A DNA stretch of 64,000 bases, from contig JAPPUL010000095.1 in the NCBI GenBank assembly GCA_026874595.1, positions 744,001 to 808,000 of the forward strand, read 5' to 3'. Position 1 is the stretch's first letter. Every line of letters starts with the position of its first letter. The notes below the pieces were generated by a model. It was not told the DNA's origin. It made no database searches and saw only the letters and a program-made list of their open reading frames with translations. The stretch is from Sipunculus nudus. Its lineage: Eukaryota > Annelida > Sipuncula > Golfingiida > Sipunculidae. Below, in pieces: positions 16,728 through 25,801 of this stretch. A program made the position numbers and the translations under genes.

Positions 16728-19469
16728 TTATTTCTTATTGAATAATGATGCCCCTGCTTTCACTACCTTGCCAAGTATACTATTTTGTTTCTTTTGTATC
16801 GATGCTTGTGCCGCTGCAAGCTTTGCTATCGGTACTCGATACGGAGAGCAACTTACATAATCCATCCCTATCTCATTACAAAACTCTATTGAGCTTGGAT
16901 CTCCTCCATGTTCACCGCATATTCCTATCTTTAAATTACGTTTGACACTTCGTCCACCCTTAAGTCCCATCTTTACAAGCTCGCCTACTCCTTTCCTATC
17001 TAACGTCACAAAAGGATTCTCCGGGTATATACCGTTTTCTAAATAATAAGGCAAGAACTTTCCTGTGTCATCCCGGCTTAAGCCATAGGTCGTTTGCGTT
17101 AGATCATTTGTCCCAAACGAAAAGAAATCTGCCTCCCCAGCTATCTCATCCGCTGTCATACATGCCCTGGGTAGCTCTATCATTGTCCCAACGCTATACC
17201 CTATCTTAAGACCATGTCGCTCCTGCACTTCTTTACATACTCTGTCCACTATCTCTCTTTGCAACTGAAGCTCCTTTACCGTCCCTACAAGCGGTACCAT
17301 TATCTCAGGATATACCTTTGTCCCTTCTTTCTTAAGCTCACACGCCGCCTCCATTATCGCCTCTGCCTGCATCGCTGTTATCTCCGGATATACCACTCCC
17401 AACCGACAACCCCGATGCCCTAACATCGGATTAAACTCGTGTAAGTCATCTTTTGCTTCCTTTAGCTTACTCTTGCTTATTCCCGTCTTCTCCGATAGCG
17501 TGTTTATCTCCTTATCAGTATGCGGCAAAAACTCGTGTAATGGTGGGTCTAGTAACCTTATTGTACAGGGCATCCCCTGCATTACCTTAAATATCTCTTT
17601 AAAATCTCCTTTCTGTATAGGCAACAACTTCCCAAGCGCCTTCTTTCTTCCTGTCTCGTCCTTTGACAATATCATCTCTCGTACCACGTCTACTCGCCCT
17701 TCCTCAAAAAACATATGTTCTGTCCTACACAAGCCTATCCCCTCTGCTCCAAACGCCATAGCTACCTCGCATTGATCCCCTTGATCTGCATTCGTTCGAA
17801 TCTTCAACTTTCGTGTGTCGTCTGCCCAGCTCATTAGCTTTACATATCTATCGTATATCTGTGAACTCGATAAGGTCTTATATATCAAAACTTGCAATAT
17901 CTCTGAGGGTATCGTATTAACCTCCCCTTCTATAACCTCGCCTGTTGTCCCGTCTATCGATATGTTATCACCCTCATGTAATGTCTTCCCTCTTGCCTTC
18001 AGCAGCTTCTTTCCATAATCTATTACAAGCTCTCCACACCCAACTACACATACTTTGCCCATCTGACGCGCCACTAACGCTGCGTGGGATGTCATCCCGC
18101 CTCGCTCCGTTAATATCCCCTCTGAGGCATCCATACCCCCTATGTCCTCGGGTGATGTCTCAACGCGGACTAGGATAACCTTTTTGCCTGCTTTTTTCCT
18201 TTTTATCGCTTCAGGGGCATTGAACACTACCTCGCCTGTTGCCGCACCAGGACCCGCATTTAGACCCTTAGCCAATAACCTGTCCTCTTTAAGTGCTTTC
18301 TCTTTACTCGCTTTTTCAAATATCGGCCGCAACAGCTGATCTAATTGTTCAGGTTCAACACGCCCCAACGCCTCCTCTTTGCTTATTAAACCTTCTAGTA
18401 CCATATCTATTGCTATCCTAAACGCTGCAAAGCCTGTACGTTTGCCATTACGACATTGCAACATCCATAAGCGCCCTTCCTCTATTGTGAACTCTATGTC
18501 TTGCATGTCTTTATAATGATTTTCTAGCTTCTTATATATTTCTGTAAGCTCTTTATAACAATCTGGAAACTCAGTCTCAAGCTCGCTTATCTGTTTTGGC
18601 GTTCGTATCCCAGCTACCACATCCTCTCCTTGCGCGTTCTTTAGAAATTCTCCGTAAAATACTTTCTCCCCTGTTGACGGATCTCGCGTGAACGCTACTC
18701 CTGTACCGCTCGTCTTTCCCATATTCCCAAATACCATTGCCATCAGATTTACTGCTGTTCCCCATTTATCCGATATCTTATTCAGCTTCCTATATATTAT
18801 TGCTCGTTCCACGTTCCAAGAATCAAACACTGCGTCTATTCCGCCCCACATCTGTTCCCTTGGGTCTTCCGGAAACTCTTTGCCCGTTATCTCTTTTACT
18901 TTTGCCTTGTATACCGGTATTAGCCCTTCAAAATCCTCCGCTTTTAAGTCTGTATCTTCTTTTACTCCCTTATCCTTTTTCAGCTCCTTTAATATCCCTT
19001 CAAGATGATGCCCTTCCATCCCCATTACCACATTAGAATACATCTGGATAAACCGCCTGTAACTATCATAGCCAAATCGCTTGTTTGACGTCTTCTTTAT
19101 TAGCCCTAATACCGTCTTATCATTTAATCCCAAATTAAGTACTGTGTCCATCATCCCAGGCATTGATACTCGCGCACCTGAGCGTACCGATAATAATAAC
19201 GGATCCTCACTATCCCCAAACTTCTTGCCCATTATCGCCTCTATCCGCTCAAGACCTGATATCACTTCCTCTTTAAAGCCTTTTGGATAGCTTTTATCAT
19301 GTGCATAATAATAACTACATACCTCTGTTGTTATCGTTAGCCCCGGAGGAACCGGCATCCCTAAATTTGTCATCTCTGCTAGATTTGCTCCCTTGCCACC
19401 CAATAAGTTCCTCATGTCTGCTTTCCCTTCTGCTTTTCCGTCTCCAAAAAAATACACGTTCTTTGCCAT
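16728..19469 (-). CDS. ppdK: Pyruvate, phosphate dikinase
   Basis: PPDK interconverts pyruvate + ATP + Pi and phosphoenolpyruvate + AMP + PPi, in gluconeogenesis or PPi-dependent glycolysis. The 913-residue protein has an N-terminal ATP-grasp nucleotide domain ([20 protein letters not shown], then [20 protein letters not shown]), the central swivelling domain with the phosphorylated His in [19 protein letters not shown] (near residue 460), and a C-terminal TIM-barrel pyruvate domain ending with SFGTNDLTQ and ICGEHGGDP. The ATG has a strong ribosome-binding site (AAGGAGAG). The glutaminase and parvulin genes follow with 1 and 14 bp gaps, so they are cotranscribed. The transcript is divergent from cbiA. 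The combination with glucan phosphorylase in this window suggests PPi-linked carbon metabolism. Confidence 0.97.
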   Translation of the reverse strand: MAKNVYFFGDGKAEGKADMRNLLGGKGANLAEMTNLGMPVPPGLTITTEVCSYYYAHDKSYPKGFKEEVISGLERIEAIMGKKFGDSEDPLLLSVRSGARVSMPGMMDTVLNLGLNDKTVLGLIKKTSNKRFGYDSYRRFIQMYSNVVMGMEGHHLEGILKELKKDKGVKEDTDLKAEDFEGLIPVYKAKVKEITGKEFPEDPREQMWGGIDAVFDSWNVERAIIYRKLNKISDKWGTAVNLMAMVFGNMGKTSGTGVAFTRDPSTGEKVFYGEFLKNAQGEDVVAGIRTPKQISELETEFPDCYKELTEIYKKLENHYKDMQDIEFTIEEGRLWMLQCRNGKRTGFAAFRIAIDMVLEGLISKEEALGRVEPEQLDQLLRPIFEKASKEKALKEDRLLAKGLNAGPGAATGEVVFNAPEAIKRKKAGKKVILVRVETSPEDIGGMDASEGILTERGGMTSHAALVARQMGKVCVVGCGELVIDYGKKLLKARGKTLHEGDNISIDGTTGEVIEGEVNTIPSEILQVLIYKTLSSSQIYDRYVKLMSWADDTRKLKIRTNADQGDQCEVAMAFGAEGIGLCRTEHMFFEEGRVDVVREMILSKDETGRKKALGKLLPIQKGDFKEIFKVMQGMPCTIRLLDPPLHEFLPHTDKEINTLSEKTGISKSKLKEAKDDLHEFNPMLGHRGCRLGVVYPEITAMQAEAIMEAACELKKEGTKVYPEIMVPLVGTVKELQLQREIVDRVCKEVQERHGLKIGYSVGTMIELPRACMTADEIAGEADFFSFGTNDLTQTTYGLSRDDTGKFLPYYLENGIYPENPFVTLDRKGVGELVKMGLKGGRSVKRNLKIGICGEHGGDPSSIEFCNEIGMDYVSCSPYRVPIAKLAAAQASIQKKQNSILGKVVKAGASLFNKK

Positions 19470-19655
19470 TGCTACTCTCCTTATCCTCTTCTCTTATTCT
19501 ATTTTTTCTATACCTTCCAAAAATATCTAAAACCAAAAATAACTAAAACTCTATCTCTTCCCCTTAAAATCCCCTTACAACTGCTTATCTTATTTATATA
19601 ATCTATATACATTTACTCTATTTTAATCTATTTTTGGTCTACTAAAGATAACAAA

Positions 19656-19684
19656 TTGATTGTCTTCTTATTATACTTTATATT
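19656..19684 (+). promoter_or_regulatory. Predicted sigma-70-type promoter for the cobalamin operon
   Basis: TTGATT (19656-19661), a 17-bp spacer and TATATT (19679-19684) lie 48 bp before the cbiA start, in the gap between divergent ppdK and cbiA. The match to the consensus is good. The short leader leaves no room for a cobalamin riboswitch downstream of it, and I saw no B12-box-like sequence in the whole 263-bp gap. Confidence 0.5.
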
Positions 19685-19732
19685 CTTTTTTCTATGCTTT
19701 ATAATTACTATGCCCTATAGGACACTCGTTTT

Positions 19733-21082
19733 ATGTACTCTGGTATCTGTTTTGCCTCAATTGCTTCTGGCTCTGGGAAGACTCTTATCACTTTAAGCGT
19801 TTTACGATACTTGGCAAAGCAACATATCAAGCCTAGACCCTTCAAAATCGGGCCCGACTACATTGACCCTTTGTTTCATAAAGCTGCCGCTTTTATAAAC
19901 TCCATAAACCTAGACCTCTTTATGATGTCTAAAAAACAGCTTCTAAACACTTACTTGCATTACTCATATAACCACATCCCCGTAATAGAAGGCGTTATGG
20001 GTTTTTATGACGGCTTTGAAGACGAATTCTCTACTTATGACGTTGCTTCCCTTCTAAACACAAATACTATATTAATTATATCTGCTAAGGGGCTTTATTC
20101 AACCGTCGCTCCCCTAATCCATGGCATGACCACTTTTAAACAAAATAATACCATAGCCGCTGTAATTATTAATAACGTCTCCTCGCAAAACCATTTTAAT
20201 CGTATCAAACAAATTATTACAAAATACTATCCAGGCCTGAATGTACTTGGGTTTGTCTTACAAGATAATAACCTTCTCACCAAAGAACGGCATCTTGGAC
20301 TTGATATAAACGACATTTATAATAAAGACTTTAACACCATCTCTAAAACCGTTTGCAAGAATATCGATATGCAGGCTCTTATTAAACTTGCATTAAGCAG
20401 CAAGCAAGCAAAAAAAGATACCGCAAAACCATGCCTAACATCCTCATTAGATGAAAAGACCTTAAAAACCATCTCTACTAAAACTATAGCCATTATAAAC
20501 GACAATAACGCTTTTTCTTTCTTATATCATGATAATGTAATGTTCCTTAAATCCATTTGTAAACAAGTTCATATCATTAACCCATTAGAAGATATGCCCA
20601 TACCTCCTGATACCGATGTTGTTTATATACCAGGTGGTTATGTAGAGACTAAAGACATAAGCTCTAAACTAAATAATGCGTGCAAGTTCAAAAATAGTCT
20701 AATTGCTCATGTTAATAACAATAAACGTGTATTTGCTGAGTGTGCAGGGCTTATTTATCTTGGAGAGTCTGTAACCGACGTCGATGGCAACGTGCTCCCT
20801 ATGTCCGGCATCATGCCTCTTTCATTCCAGATGTGCACAAGAAGGCAGCGGCTTGGTTATTACATCGCAAAAGACAAATTAAATACCTCGTACAAAGGGC
20901 ACGCCTTCCATTACAGCAAAGTCAAAAACCCAACAAGTACTAAAAGCTTTATGCATATATTAAAATACAATAACCCTGAAGATAAAACCCTTGCCGGCTG
21001 GCAGTTCAAAAACGTCTTTGCCACATACCTACATTCCATGTTTCGTTCAAACCCATATATAATCAAAAACTATTTCATCTAA
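19733..21082 (+). CDS. cbiA: Cobyrinate a,c-diamide synthase
   Basis: CbiA amidates the a and c carboxylates of cob(II)yrinate using glutamine and ATP. The N-terminal half is a dethiobiotin-synthetase-like ATPase with the P-loop ASIASGSGKTLITLSVLRYL and FKIGPDYIDPLFH. The C-terminal half is a class I glutaminase with the nucleophile in VFAECAGLIYLGES, the MPLSF segment and GHAFHYSKV near the end. Length (449) is normal. It is the first gene of the plus-strand cobalamin cluster and is separated by 69 bp from cbiC. Its codon and base composition is more C-rich on the coding strand than that of the following cbi genes, which may mean an independent origin or merely strand effects. Confidence 0.96.
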   Translation: MYSGICFASIASGSGKTLITLSVLRYLAKQHIKPRPFKIGPDYIDPLFHKAAAFINSINLDLFMMSKKQLLNTYLHYSYNHIPVIEGVMGFYDGFEDEFSTYDVASLLNTNTILIISAKGLYSTVAPLIHGMTTFKQNNTIAAVIINNVSSQNHFNRIKQIITKYYPGLNVLGFVLQDNNLLTKERHLGLDINDIYNKDFNTISKTVCKNIDMQALIKLALSSKQAKKDTAKPCLTSSLDEKTLKTISTKTIAIINDNNAFSFLYHDNVMFLKSICKQVHIINPLEDMPIPPDTDVVYIPGGYVETKDISSKLNNACKFKNSLIAHVNNNKRVFAECAGLIYLGESVTDVDGNVLPMSGIMPLSFQMCTRRQRLGYYIAKDKLNTSYKGHAFHYSKVKNPTSTKSFMHILKYNNPEDKTLAGWQFKNVFATYLHSMFRSNPYIIKNYFI

Positions 21083-21151
21083 ATATATTAGATTGTTGAC
21101 TTGTAGGTCTTTCATTATTTAATTATACTCTATCTTTAATATGGCAACAAT

Positions 21152-21832
21152 ATGGCAACTTTTAAAATACAAAAAATACAATCTTTTAAAAAGCCCACTG
21201 AAATAGAAAAACGTTCACTTGAGATTATAGAAGCTGAGTGTGCCTCCTATGAGCTTAGCAAGTTCAGCTTTGAGGAGAAGGAGGTAATAAAAAGGCTTAT
21301 TCATGCAACTACTTGTTTTGAGCAGGTTATAAATAACATATTCTTCAGCAAAGACGTTATAGCTAAGACTATTGCTTTACTAAAGGCGGGTGCTTTTATT
21401 ATTACGGATACTAATATGATAAGGTCTGGGCTTTCGGACGTATATACAAACAAATATAAAAATGAGTCTATATGTTATGTTAATGATGCTGATATAAAAG
21501 AGGAGTCGCTAAAGCTTGGAATTACAAGGAGTTATGTCGCAGTTAGGAAGGCGATTATAGAGAATAAGGCAAAACCCATGATACTTGCATGCGGCAATGC
21601 GCCTACTTTTCTTTATTCAGCCATAGAAACTATTATAAATGAAAATATAAACCCTTCTAAAATCGTATTTATAGCCTTTCCGGTTGGCTTTGTTAACGTG
21701 GTGGACAGTAAAGAATATACAAAAGAGTTTATAGAACATTGTGATGGTGCTGGTATTATAATGCGAGGGCGTTTTGGTTCCTCGCCTATGGTTGTAAGCT
21801 GTTTGCATGCAATATATAAATTAATAAAATAA
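21152..21832 (+). CDS. cbiC: Precorrin-8X/cobalt-precorrin-8 methylmutase
   Basis: CbiC moves the C11 methyl group to C12 to form cobyrinate. The 226-residue protein has family signatures: PTEIEKRSLEIIEAE at the start, VIKRLIHATTCFE, then AIITDTNMI-type stretch (FIITDTNMIRSGL), LACGNAPTFLYSAIE and IVFIAFPVGFVNVVDSKE, followed by IIMRGRFGSSPMVVSCLHA. The HATTCFE His is the presumed catalytic residue; family members often read HAT.D, so this is a slight variant. An upstream ATG in another frame lies in a duplicated atatggcaac. It sits 69 bp after cbiA and 17 bp before the ferredoxin gene. Confidence 0.94.
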   Translation: MATFKIQKIQSFKKPTEIEKRSLEIIEAECASYELSKFSFEEKEVIKRLIHATTCFEQVINNIFFSKDVIAKTIALLKAGAFIITDTNMIRSGLSDVYTNKYKNESICYVNDADIKEESLKLGITRSYVAVRKAIIENKAKPMILACGNAPTFLYSAIETIINENINPSKIVFIAFPVGFVNVVDSKEYTKEFIEHCDGAGIIMRGRFGSSPMVVSCLHAIYKLIK

Positions 21833-21849
21833 AGGAAGTTTGAATATAG

Positions 21850-22515
21850 ATGGAACAAAGAAAGGAAGGGAGGATAGAAGAGAGAATAGAAGAGAGAATA
21901 GAAGAGAGATTAGAAGAGAGAATAGAAGAGAGATTAGAAGGGAGAATAGAAGAGAGAATAGAAGAGGGAATAGAAAACAGGAAAATAGATAAAGAAGCCT
22001 CTTGCGGCTGTACAATTAGTAGGGTGTCAGAAGAGGATATAGAGATAAAGGGGAAAGATGCTCATAATGGGGTTCGTCGAAACAATATGGGAGGAGAGGT
22101 AAAGGAGGGTTTTAAGTGTAAACCGGTGATACGGGATTCACAAAAGCCGATAATGCATTACAAGACGCATATAATGGTATGTACCGGCGGGCGATGTGGA
22201 GAAACTCATGCTTATGGTGATATTGCAGAAGAGCTTCGAATGCTGACAAAAGAGCTTGGTTTAAACCGCGGTGAAAACAGGATAAAGGTAACGAAGTCAG
22301 ATTGTTTTGGAGCGTGCAGATTTAAAGCGGTTGCAGTTATCTATAAAAACACGGAAGGAGAAGACGGAAGTATAGTTAATTCATGTTTGTGGCTTAGGCG
22401 GACTCAAAAGTACGATAAGAGCTACTGGAGAAGCTTATTTGAGAGTCTACGTGATGATATAAATCTACGAGAGCTGCTTGACGAAAGTAGTTTTATTCCG
22501 ATGCAGGTATACTAA
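21850..22515 (+). CDS. Thioredoxin-like [2Fe-2S] ferredoxin in the cobalamin operon, with RIEE-repeat N terminus
   Basis: 221 residues in three parts. Residues 1-45 are a charged RIEER/LEER repeat, encoded by 12-bp tandem repeats, likely one helix. Residues about 50-95 have no recognised domain and include CGC. Residues about 98-215 form a thioredoxin-fold ferredoxin: HIMVCTGGRCGE and SDCFGACRFKAVAVIY give the C-x4-C and C-x3-C ligands for a [2Fe-2S] cluster. Such domains occur as electron carriers and in several bacterial cobalamin loci. Here, between cbiC and cbiD in an operon lacking the reductase cbiJ, it may supply electrons for a corrin reduction or cobalt reduction; that is inference. 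The ATG has AGGAAG upstream. The true start might be later, after the repeats. Confidence 0.75.
   Translation: MEQRKEGRIEERIEERIEERLEERIEERLEGRIEERIEEGIENRKIDKEASCGCTISRVSEEDIEIKGKDAHNGVRRNNMGGEVKEGFKCKPVIRDSQKPIMHYKTHIMVCTGGRCGETHAYGDIAEELRMLTKELGLNRGENRIKVTKSDCFGACRFKAVAVIYKNTEGEDGSIVNSCLWLRRTQKYDKSYWRSLFESLRDDINLRELLDESSFIPMQVY
21869..21975 (+). repeat. 12-bp in-frame tandem repeats (agaagagagaat and variants)
   Basis: About nine imperfect 12-bp units coding for Arg-Ile/Leu-Glu-Glu repeats at the N terminus of the ferredoxin gene. Variation is mostly a/t at one position (Ile versus Leu). The unit is a multiple of three, so copy changes keep the frame. Confidence 0.9.
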
Positions 22516-22524
22516 AATGTGAGT

Positions 22525-23724
22525 ATGGAAGGCAATACTTTAGAACAAAAGGAAAAGAAGGGTTGGGGCTATACAACGGGGACTCATACGAGTGCAATAT
22601 TCAAATCAGCTTTAAGCATACTCCTAAATACTTCTAAAGAACAAGTTCCAAAAGCCAAAGGGAAATATGGTATTAAAGTACCGCTGCCAACAGGCGACGA
22701 GGCAATTATTGAGGTTACGGAGGAGCTTAAAGGTGCTTTAGTTTCAGTAAGCACAAAAAAGACAGATAATGACGATATAGACGTTACAAAAGGAATGACA
22801 ATAATCTGTCACCTAAGCCAAAGCCTAAACGCACTAAAAAAGAAGATATCGAAACAAGAACATAACCCTCATGAAATAGAGCTAGAAGGGTGTAAGATAT
22901 TAGTGTACGCAGGTGTTGGACTTGGGATAGTGCATAGGGACGGGCTTAAGGTACGGCCTAGTTATCCGGCAATAAACCCTATCCCTATGAAGATGTTGAA
23001 TGTAATAGCAAAAGAGCTAGTAGAAAGTAAAAAGAAAAAGCCAGATAAAATATATACAGCAATAGAGATGGTGGATGGAGAATCGCTTGCAAAGAGCACA
23101 GCAAACGGCAAAGTAGGGATAAAAGGAGGACTTAGCATACTAGGAACAAAAGGGAGGGTAAAGCCGATATCAAACGAAGCGTATATAGACACAATAGCGA
23201 CCTATATATCAGTAGGCGAGGCCTCAAAGTGCAATACGCTAATATATACAGTTGGCAACACAGCCGAAGGCTATGCAAATAAACATTTTGACAAGGAAGA
23301 GTGTATGATAGTGGAGATAGGGAACTTTGTGTTTGATGCGCTAAAGCTGCTAAATGGGAAGAGGTTTTTGGAATTGTATGTAATATTAAGTATAGGTAAG
23401 CTAACGAAGCTGGCACAAGGGAATAAGAATACGCACATGCACTATAGCCAGCTTAATATGGAGTTAATAAAGGAGATTATATTAAAACGAGATGGCAGTT
23501 TAGAGTCGGAACTTAAGGAAAAGAGTTTTAATACAATGCGGGGGGTACTAGAATATCTTAATGGAATAGATAAAGTGTTGGGAGGGCTATTTTGCGAGGA
23601 TATAACAGACAAGGCACTTGAAGTAGTATTAAAGTGGCTAAGCGGCATAGATAGTAAGCTACGGAGTGTACATGTAATGCTTTTAGACGGCGGGCAAAAC
23701 ATTCTAAAGACAAGGATATTATAA
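22525..23724 (+). CDS. cbiD: Cobalt-precorrin-5B C1-methyltransferase
   Basis: CbiD methylates C1 after loss of the C20 fragment, a step specific to the anaerobic cobalt-early pathway. The protein has the family opening GWGYTTGTHTSAIFKSAL, then KVPLPTGDEAIIEV, the GVGLGIVHRDGLKVRPSYPAINPIP stretch (key words GIVHRDGL and PAINP) and GILGTKGRVKP-like SILGTKGRVKPIS. A GTG two codons upstream (22519) is possible; the ATG at 22525 gives 399 residues. It follows the ferredoxin gene directly and precedes cbiET by 12 bp. Confidence 0.95.
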   Translation: MEGNTLEQKEKKGWGYTTGTHTSAIFKSALSILLNTSKEQVPKAKGKYGIKVPLPTGDEAIIEVTEELKGALVSVSTKKTDNDDIDVTKGMTIICHLSQSLNALKKKISKQEHNPHEIELEGCKILVYAGVGLGIVHRDGLKVRPSYPAINPIPMKMLNVIAKELVESKKKKPDKIYTAIEMVDGESLAKSTANGKVGIKGGLSILGTKGRVKPISNEAYIDTIATYISVGEASKCNTLIYTVGNTAEGYANKHFDKEECMIVEIGNFVFDALKLLNGKRFLELYVILSIGKLTKLAQGNKNTHMHYSQLNMELIKEIILKRDGSLESELKEKSFNTMRGVLEYLNGIDKVLGGLFCEDITDKALEVVLKWLSGIDSKLRSVHVMLLDGGQNILKTRIL

Positions 23725-23736
23725 TGGAAATGCATA

Positions 23737-25026
23737 TTGATTTTGGTGAGGGTGGATAAAAGATTGTTTACGGTAGTTGGGACAGGGATGTCAGAATACA
23801 AGCTTAGCGGTTTTGAAGACTATATAAGTCAAAATGATTACATAGCGCTTGACACAAATTACTTAAAACATAACAAAGAAGAGTTGTTTGCTGGAAAGGA
23901 ACTTCTTACAAATAAGAAAAGCTTTAATGAAATTAAGATACGAATAAAAGAGATACTAAGCAAAGATAAAAGAGCAAAGATAGTCTATTTTGTAACAGGC
24001 AGTCCAACGTTTTATTCAGGCGGGATAACTACCGCACTATGGCTTTTAAATGAAGTGTCAGGCTTAGGATTAAAGGATATAAAAGTAGTAAATAATGTCT
24101 CAACAAGGGATTACATACAATCAAGGTTGCTAATAAATGAAAGTGAACTTGAGACTATATCACTTCATGGTAGAAAGGAAATAGAACTTAGTAAGATATT
24201 TAAAAAGCGCTACACACTGGTTTTAGCAGATAAAGACACCCTGTCAAGGCTAAAGGAGTTACTAAGCGCCTTAGACAAAGAAGATTATAAACTAACACTA
24301 TGTTCAAAGCTAGGTTACGAGGACAAGGAGCTAATATATGAAATAGAAGATATAGATAATTTTGTTTTAAATGCAGAGTCTTTGCCTTATAGCTTAGTAT
24401 TAGAAAAGTTGTTTTTAGATTCTTCAGGACGTAATGATAGCTACAAGGAAGAGTTTGCAAAGGACTTTGGAATGATAACAAAGCGAGATACACGTCATAT
24501 GTTATTATCGATGCTTGAACTAAAAGAGAATCAGATATTCTGGGACATAGGAGCAGCAACAGGGTCAATAGGAATAAGTGCATATATAAAACACAAAGTA
24601 AAGACTTTATTTTTTGAGAAGGAACAAAAACGCGTTAATGACATAAAAGAGAATATGAGACGGCATAAGGTCTTAGGAGGGCGGGTTATACATGCTGATG
24701 CAATAGAAGGAATTTTAAGAGAGGATGGCAAAGCTGACAGGATACTGATAGGCGGCGGCGGACAGAAGGTAAGTAAAAACATATTAAAATTATATGAAAG
24801 ACTCAACGAAGGCGGCATAATAGTTGGCATATACGTAAACCTAGATAGCTTTTTAAGTACATTTAACATTCTAAAAGAAAGTAAGATAGAGTTTATAACT
24901 AAAGCTTTTTCGTATACGAACTATATCGAAAAGAAGGTGCACCTTGCAACGCCTCAAAGATTAAGTTTTCTAATAAAGCTAAAAAAGGAATCTGATAAAA
25001 GGAATAAGAACAAAAATGACAAATAA
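23737..25026 (+). CDS. cbiET: Fused CbiE/CbiT: cobalt-precorrin-7 C5-methyltransferase / C15-methyltransferase-decarboxylase
   Basis: A 429-residue fusion. Residues 1-215 are the CbiE tetrapyrrole methylase (FTVVGTGMSEYKLSG, FVTGSPTFYSGG, SLHGRKEIE). Residues about 235-429 are the CbiT methyltransferase with its SAM-binding IFWDIGAATGSIGISAY, FFEKEQKRV and RILIGGGGQKVS. Together they add methyls at C5 and C15 and decarboxylate the acetate at C12. The frame has no good ATG start: the candidates are TTG (23737, 23743) or GTG (23746, 23752), and the ATGs at 23724/23730 are in another frame. It overlaps cbiF by 11 bp. Fusions of this kind are known as CobL or CbiET. Confidence 0.93.
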   Translation: MILVRVDKRLFTVVGTGMSEYKLSGFEDYISQNDYIALDTNYLKHNKEELFAGKELLTNKKSFNEIKIRIKEILSKDKRAKIVYFVTGSPTFYSGGITTALWLLNEVSGLGLKDIKVVNNVSTRDYIQSRLLINESELETISLHGRKEIELSKIFKKRYTLVLADKDTLSRLKELLSALDKEDYKLTLCSKLGYEDKELIYEIEDIDNFVLNAESLPYSLVLEKLFLDSSGRNDSYKEEFAKDFGMITKRDTRHMLLSMLELKENQIFWDIGAATGSIGISAYIKHKVKTLFFEKEQKRVNDIKENMRRHKVLGGRVIHADAIEGILREDGKADRILIGGGGQKVSKNILKLYERLNEGGIIVGIYVNLDSFLSTFNILKESKIEFITKAFSYTNYIEKKVHLATPQRLSFLIKLKKESDKRNKNKNDK

Positions 25027-25801
25027 AATATATTTCGTAGGAGCGGGTCCGGGAGACCCAAAGCTTTTAACATTGAAAGGCAAAGAGCTTATAGAGCAAG
25101 CAAAGGCAATATTATATACCGGCTCCTTGGTGCCTAAGGGGTTACTTAAATGGGCAGGGGCTTTGTGTATTATAAGATCGTCATTTAAGATGAGCTATGA
25201 GGAGATTTATGAGTTTTTAGAAGAGAATGTAAAAAAGGGAATAGTAGTAAGACTTCACACAGGAGACCCAAGTCTATATTCAACTATAGCAAAACAAATA
25301 AATCATTTAAAGAATAAGAATATAGGATACGAGGTGGTACCGGGAGTAACATCGGCCTCAGGAGCAGCGTCTTTACTAAACATAGAATACACACTGCCCC
25401 ACACCTCGCAAACACTAATACTAACGAGGATAGAAGGAAAGACAAAGAATCCAGAAAAGCTATCAACGATATTAAGTTGTAAAAACTCATCAATAGTCTT
25501 TTATTTATCCATACAGCTTCTAAACAAGCTAAAAGACGAGGCACTAAGGCTTGGATACAGTGCTAAAACGCCTTGTTGGGTTGTTGAGAAAGCGACTTGG
25601 GAAGAGGGTCAGAGGGTATTGAAAGGGACTTTGGATACAATAGAAAATAAGGTTAAAGAATTAAACATAAAAGGCCTTGCTCTAATCTTATTTGGCAATT
25701 ATCTAAATCAGGAGGAGGGCGGAGCATCTCATTTATACAATGAGGAGAAGATAAATGCGCAAAACACACAAAATACAAAAGATAGCAATAATAACAATTA
25801 A
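25016..25801 (+). CDS. cbiF: Cobalt-precorrin-4 C11-methyltransferase
   Basis: A 261-residue tetrapyrrole methylase. SAM-binding and family motifs: IYFVGAGPGDPKLLTLKG, ILYTGSLVP (the SLV signature of CbiF/CobM), VRLHTGDPSLYST, VVPGVTSASGAASLLNIEYT and PCWVVEKATWEEG. CbiF methylates C11 before ring contraction is completed by CbiG. It begins inside the end of cbiET and its last 47 bp overlap cbiG, so the three are translationally linked. The C-terminal tail (NEEKINAQNTQNTKDSNNNN) is polar low-complexity sequence, and it is coded where the overlap lies. Confidence 0.95.
   Translation: MTNKIYFVGAGPGDPKLLTLKGKELIEQAKAILYTGSLVPKGLLKWAGALCIIRSSFKMSYEEIYEFLEENVKKGIVVRLHTGDPSLYSTIAKQINHLKNKNIGYEVVPGVTSASGAASLLNIEYTLPHTSQTLILTRIEGKTKNPEKLSTILSCKNSSIVFYLSIQLLNKLKDEALRLGYSAKTPCWVVEKATWEEGQRVLKGTLDTIENKVKELNIKGLALILFGNYLNQEEGGASHLYNEEKINAQNTQNTKDSNNNN

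Noticed and set aside
17800-17822. tRNA T-loop-like ttcgaatc
   Set aside because: It lies in the coding sequence of ppdK with no cloverleaf around it.
21869-21975. CRISPR-like array
   Set aside because: Units are 12 bp, contiguous, without spacers, and in frame inside a gene.
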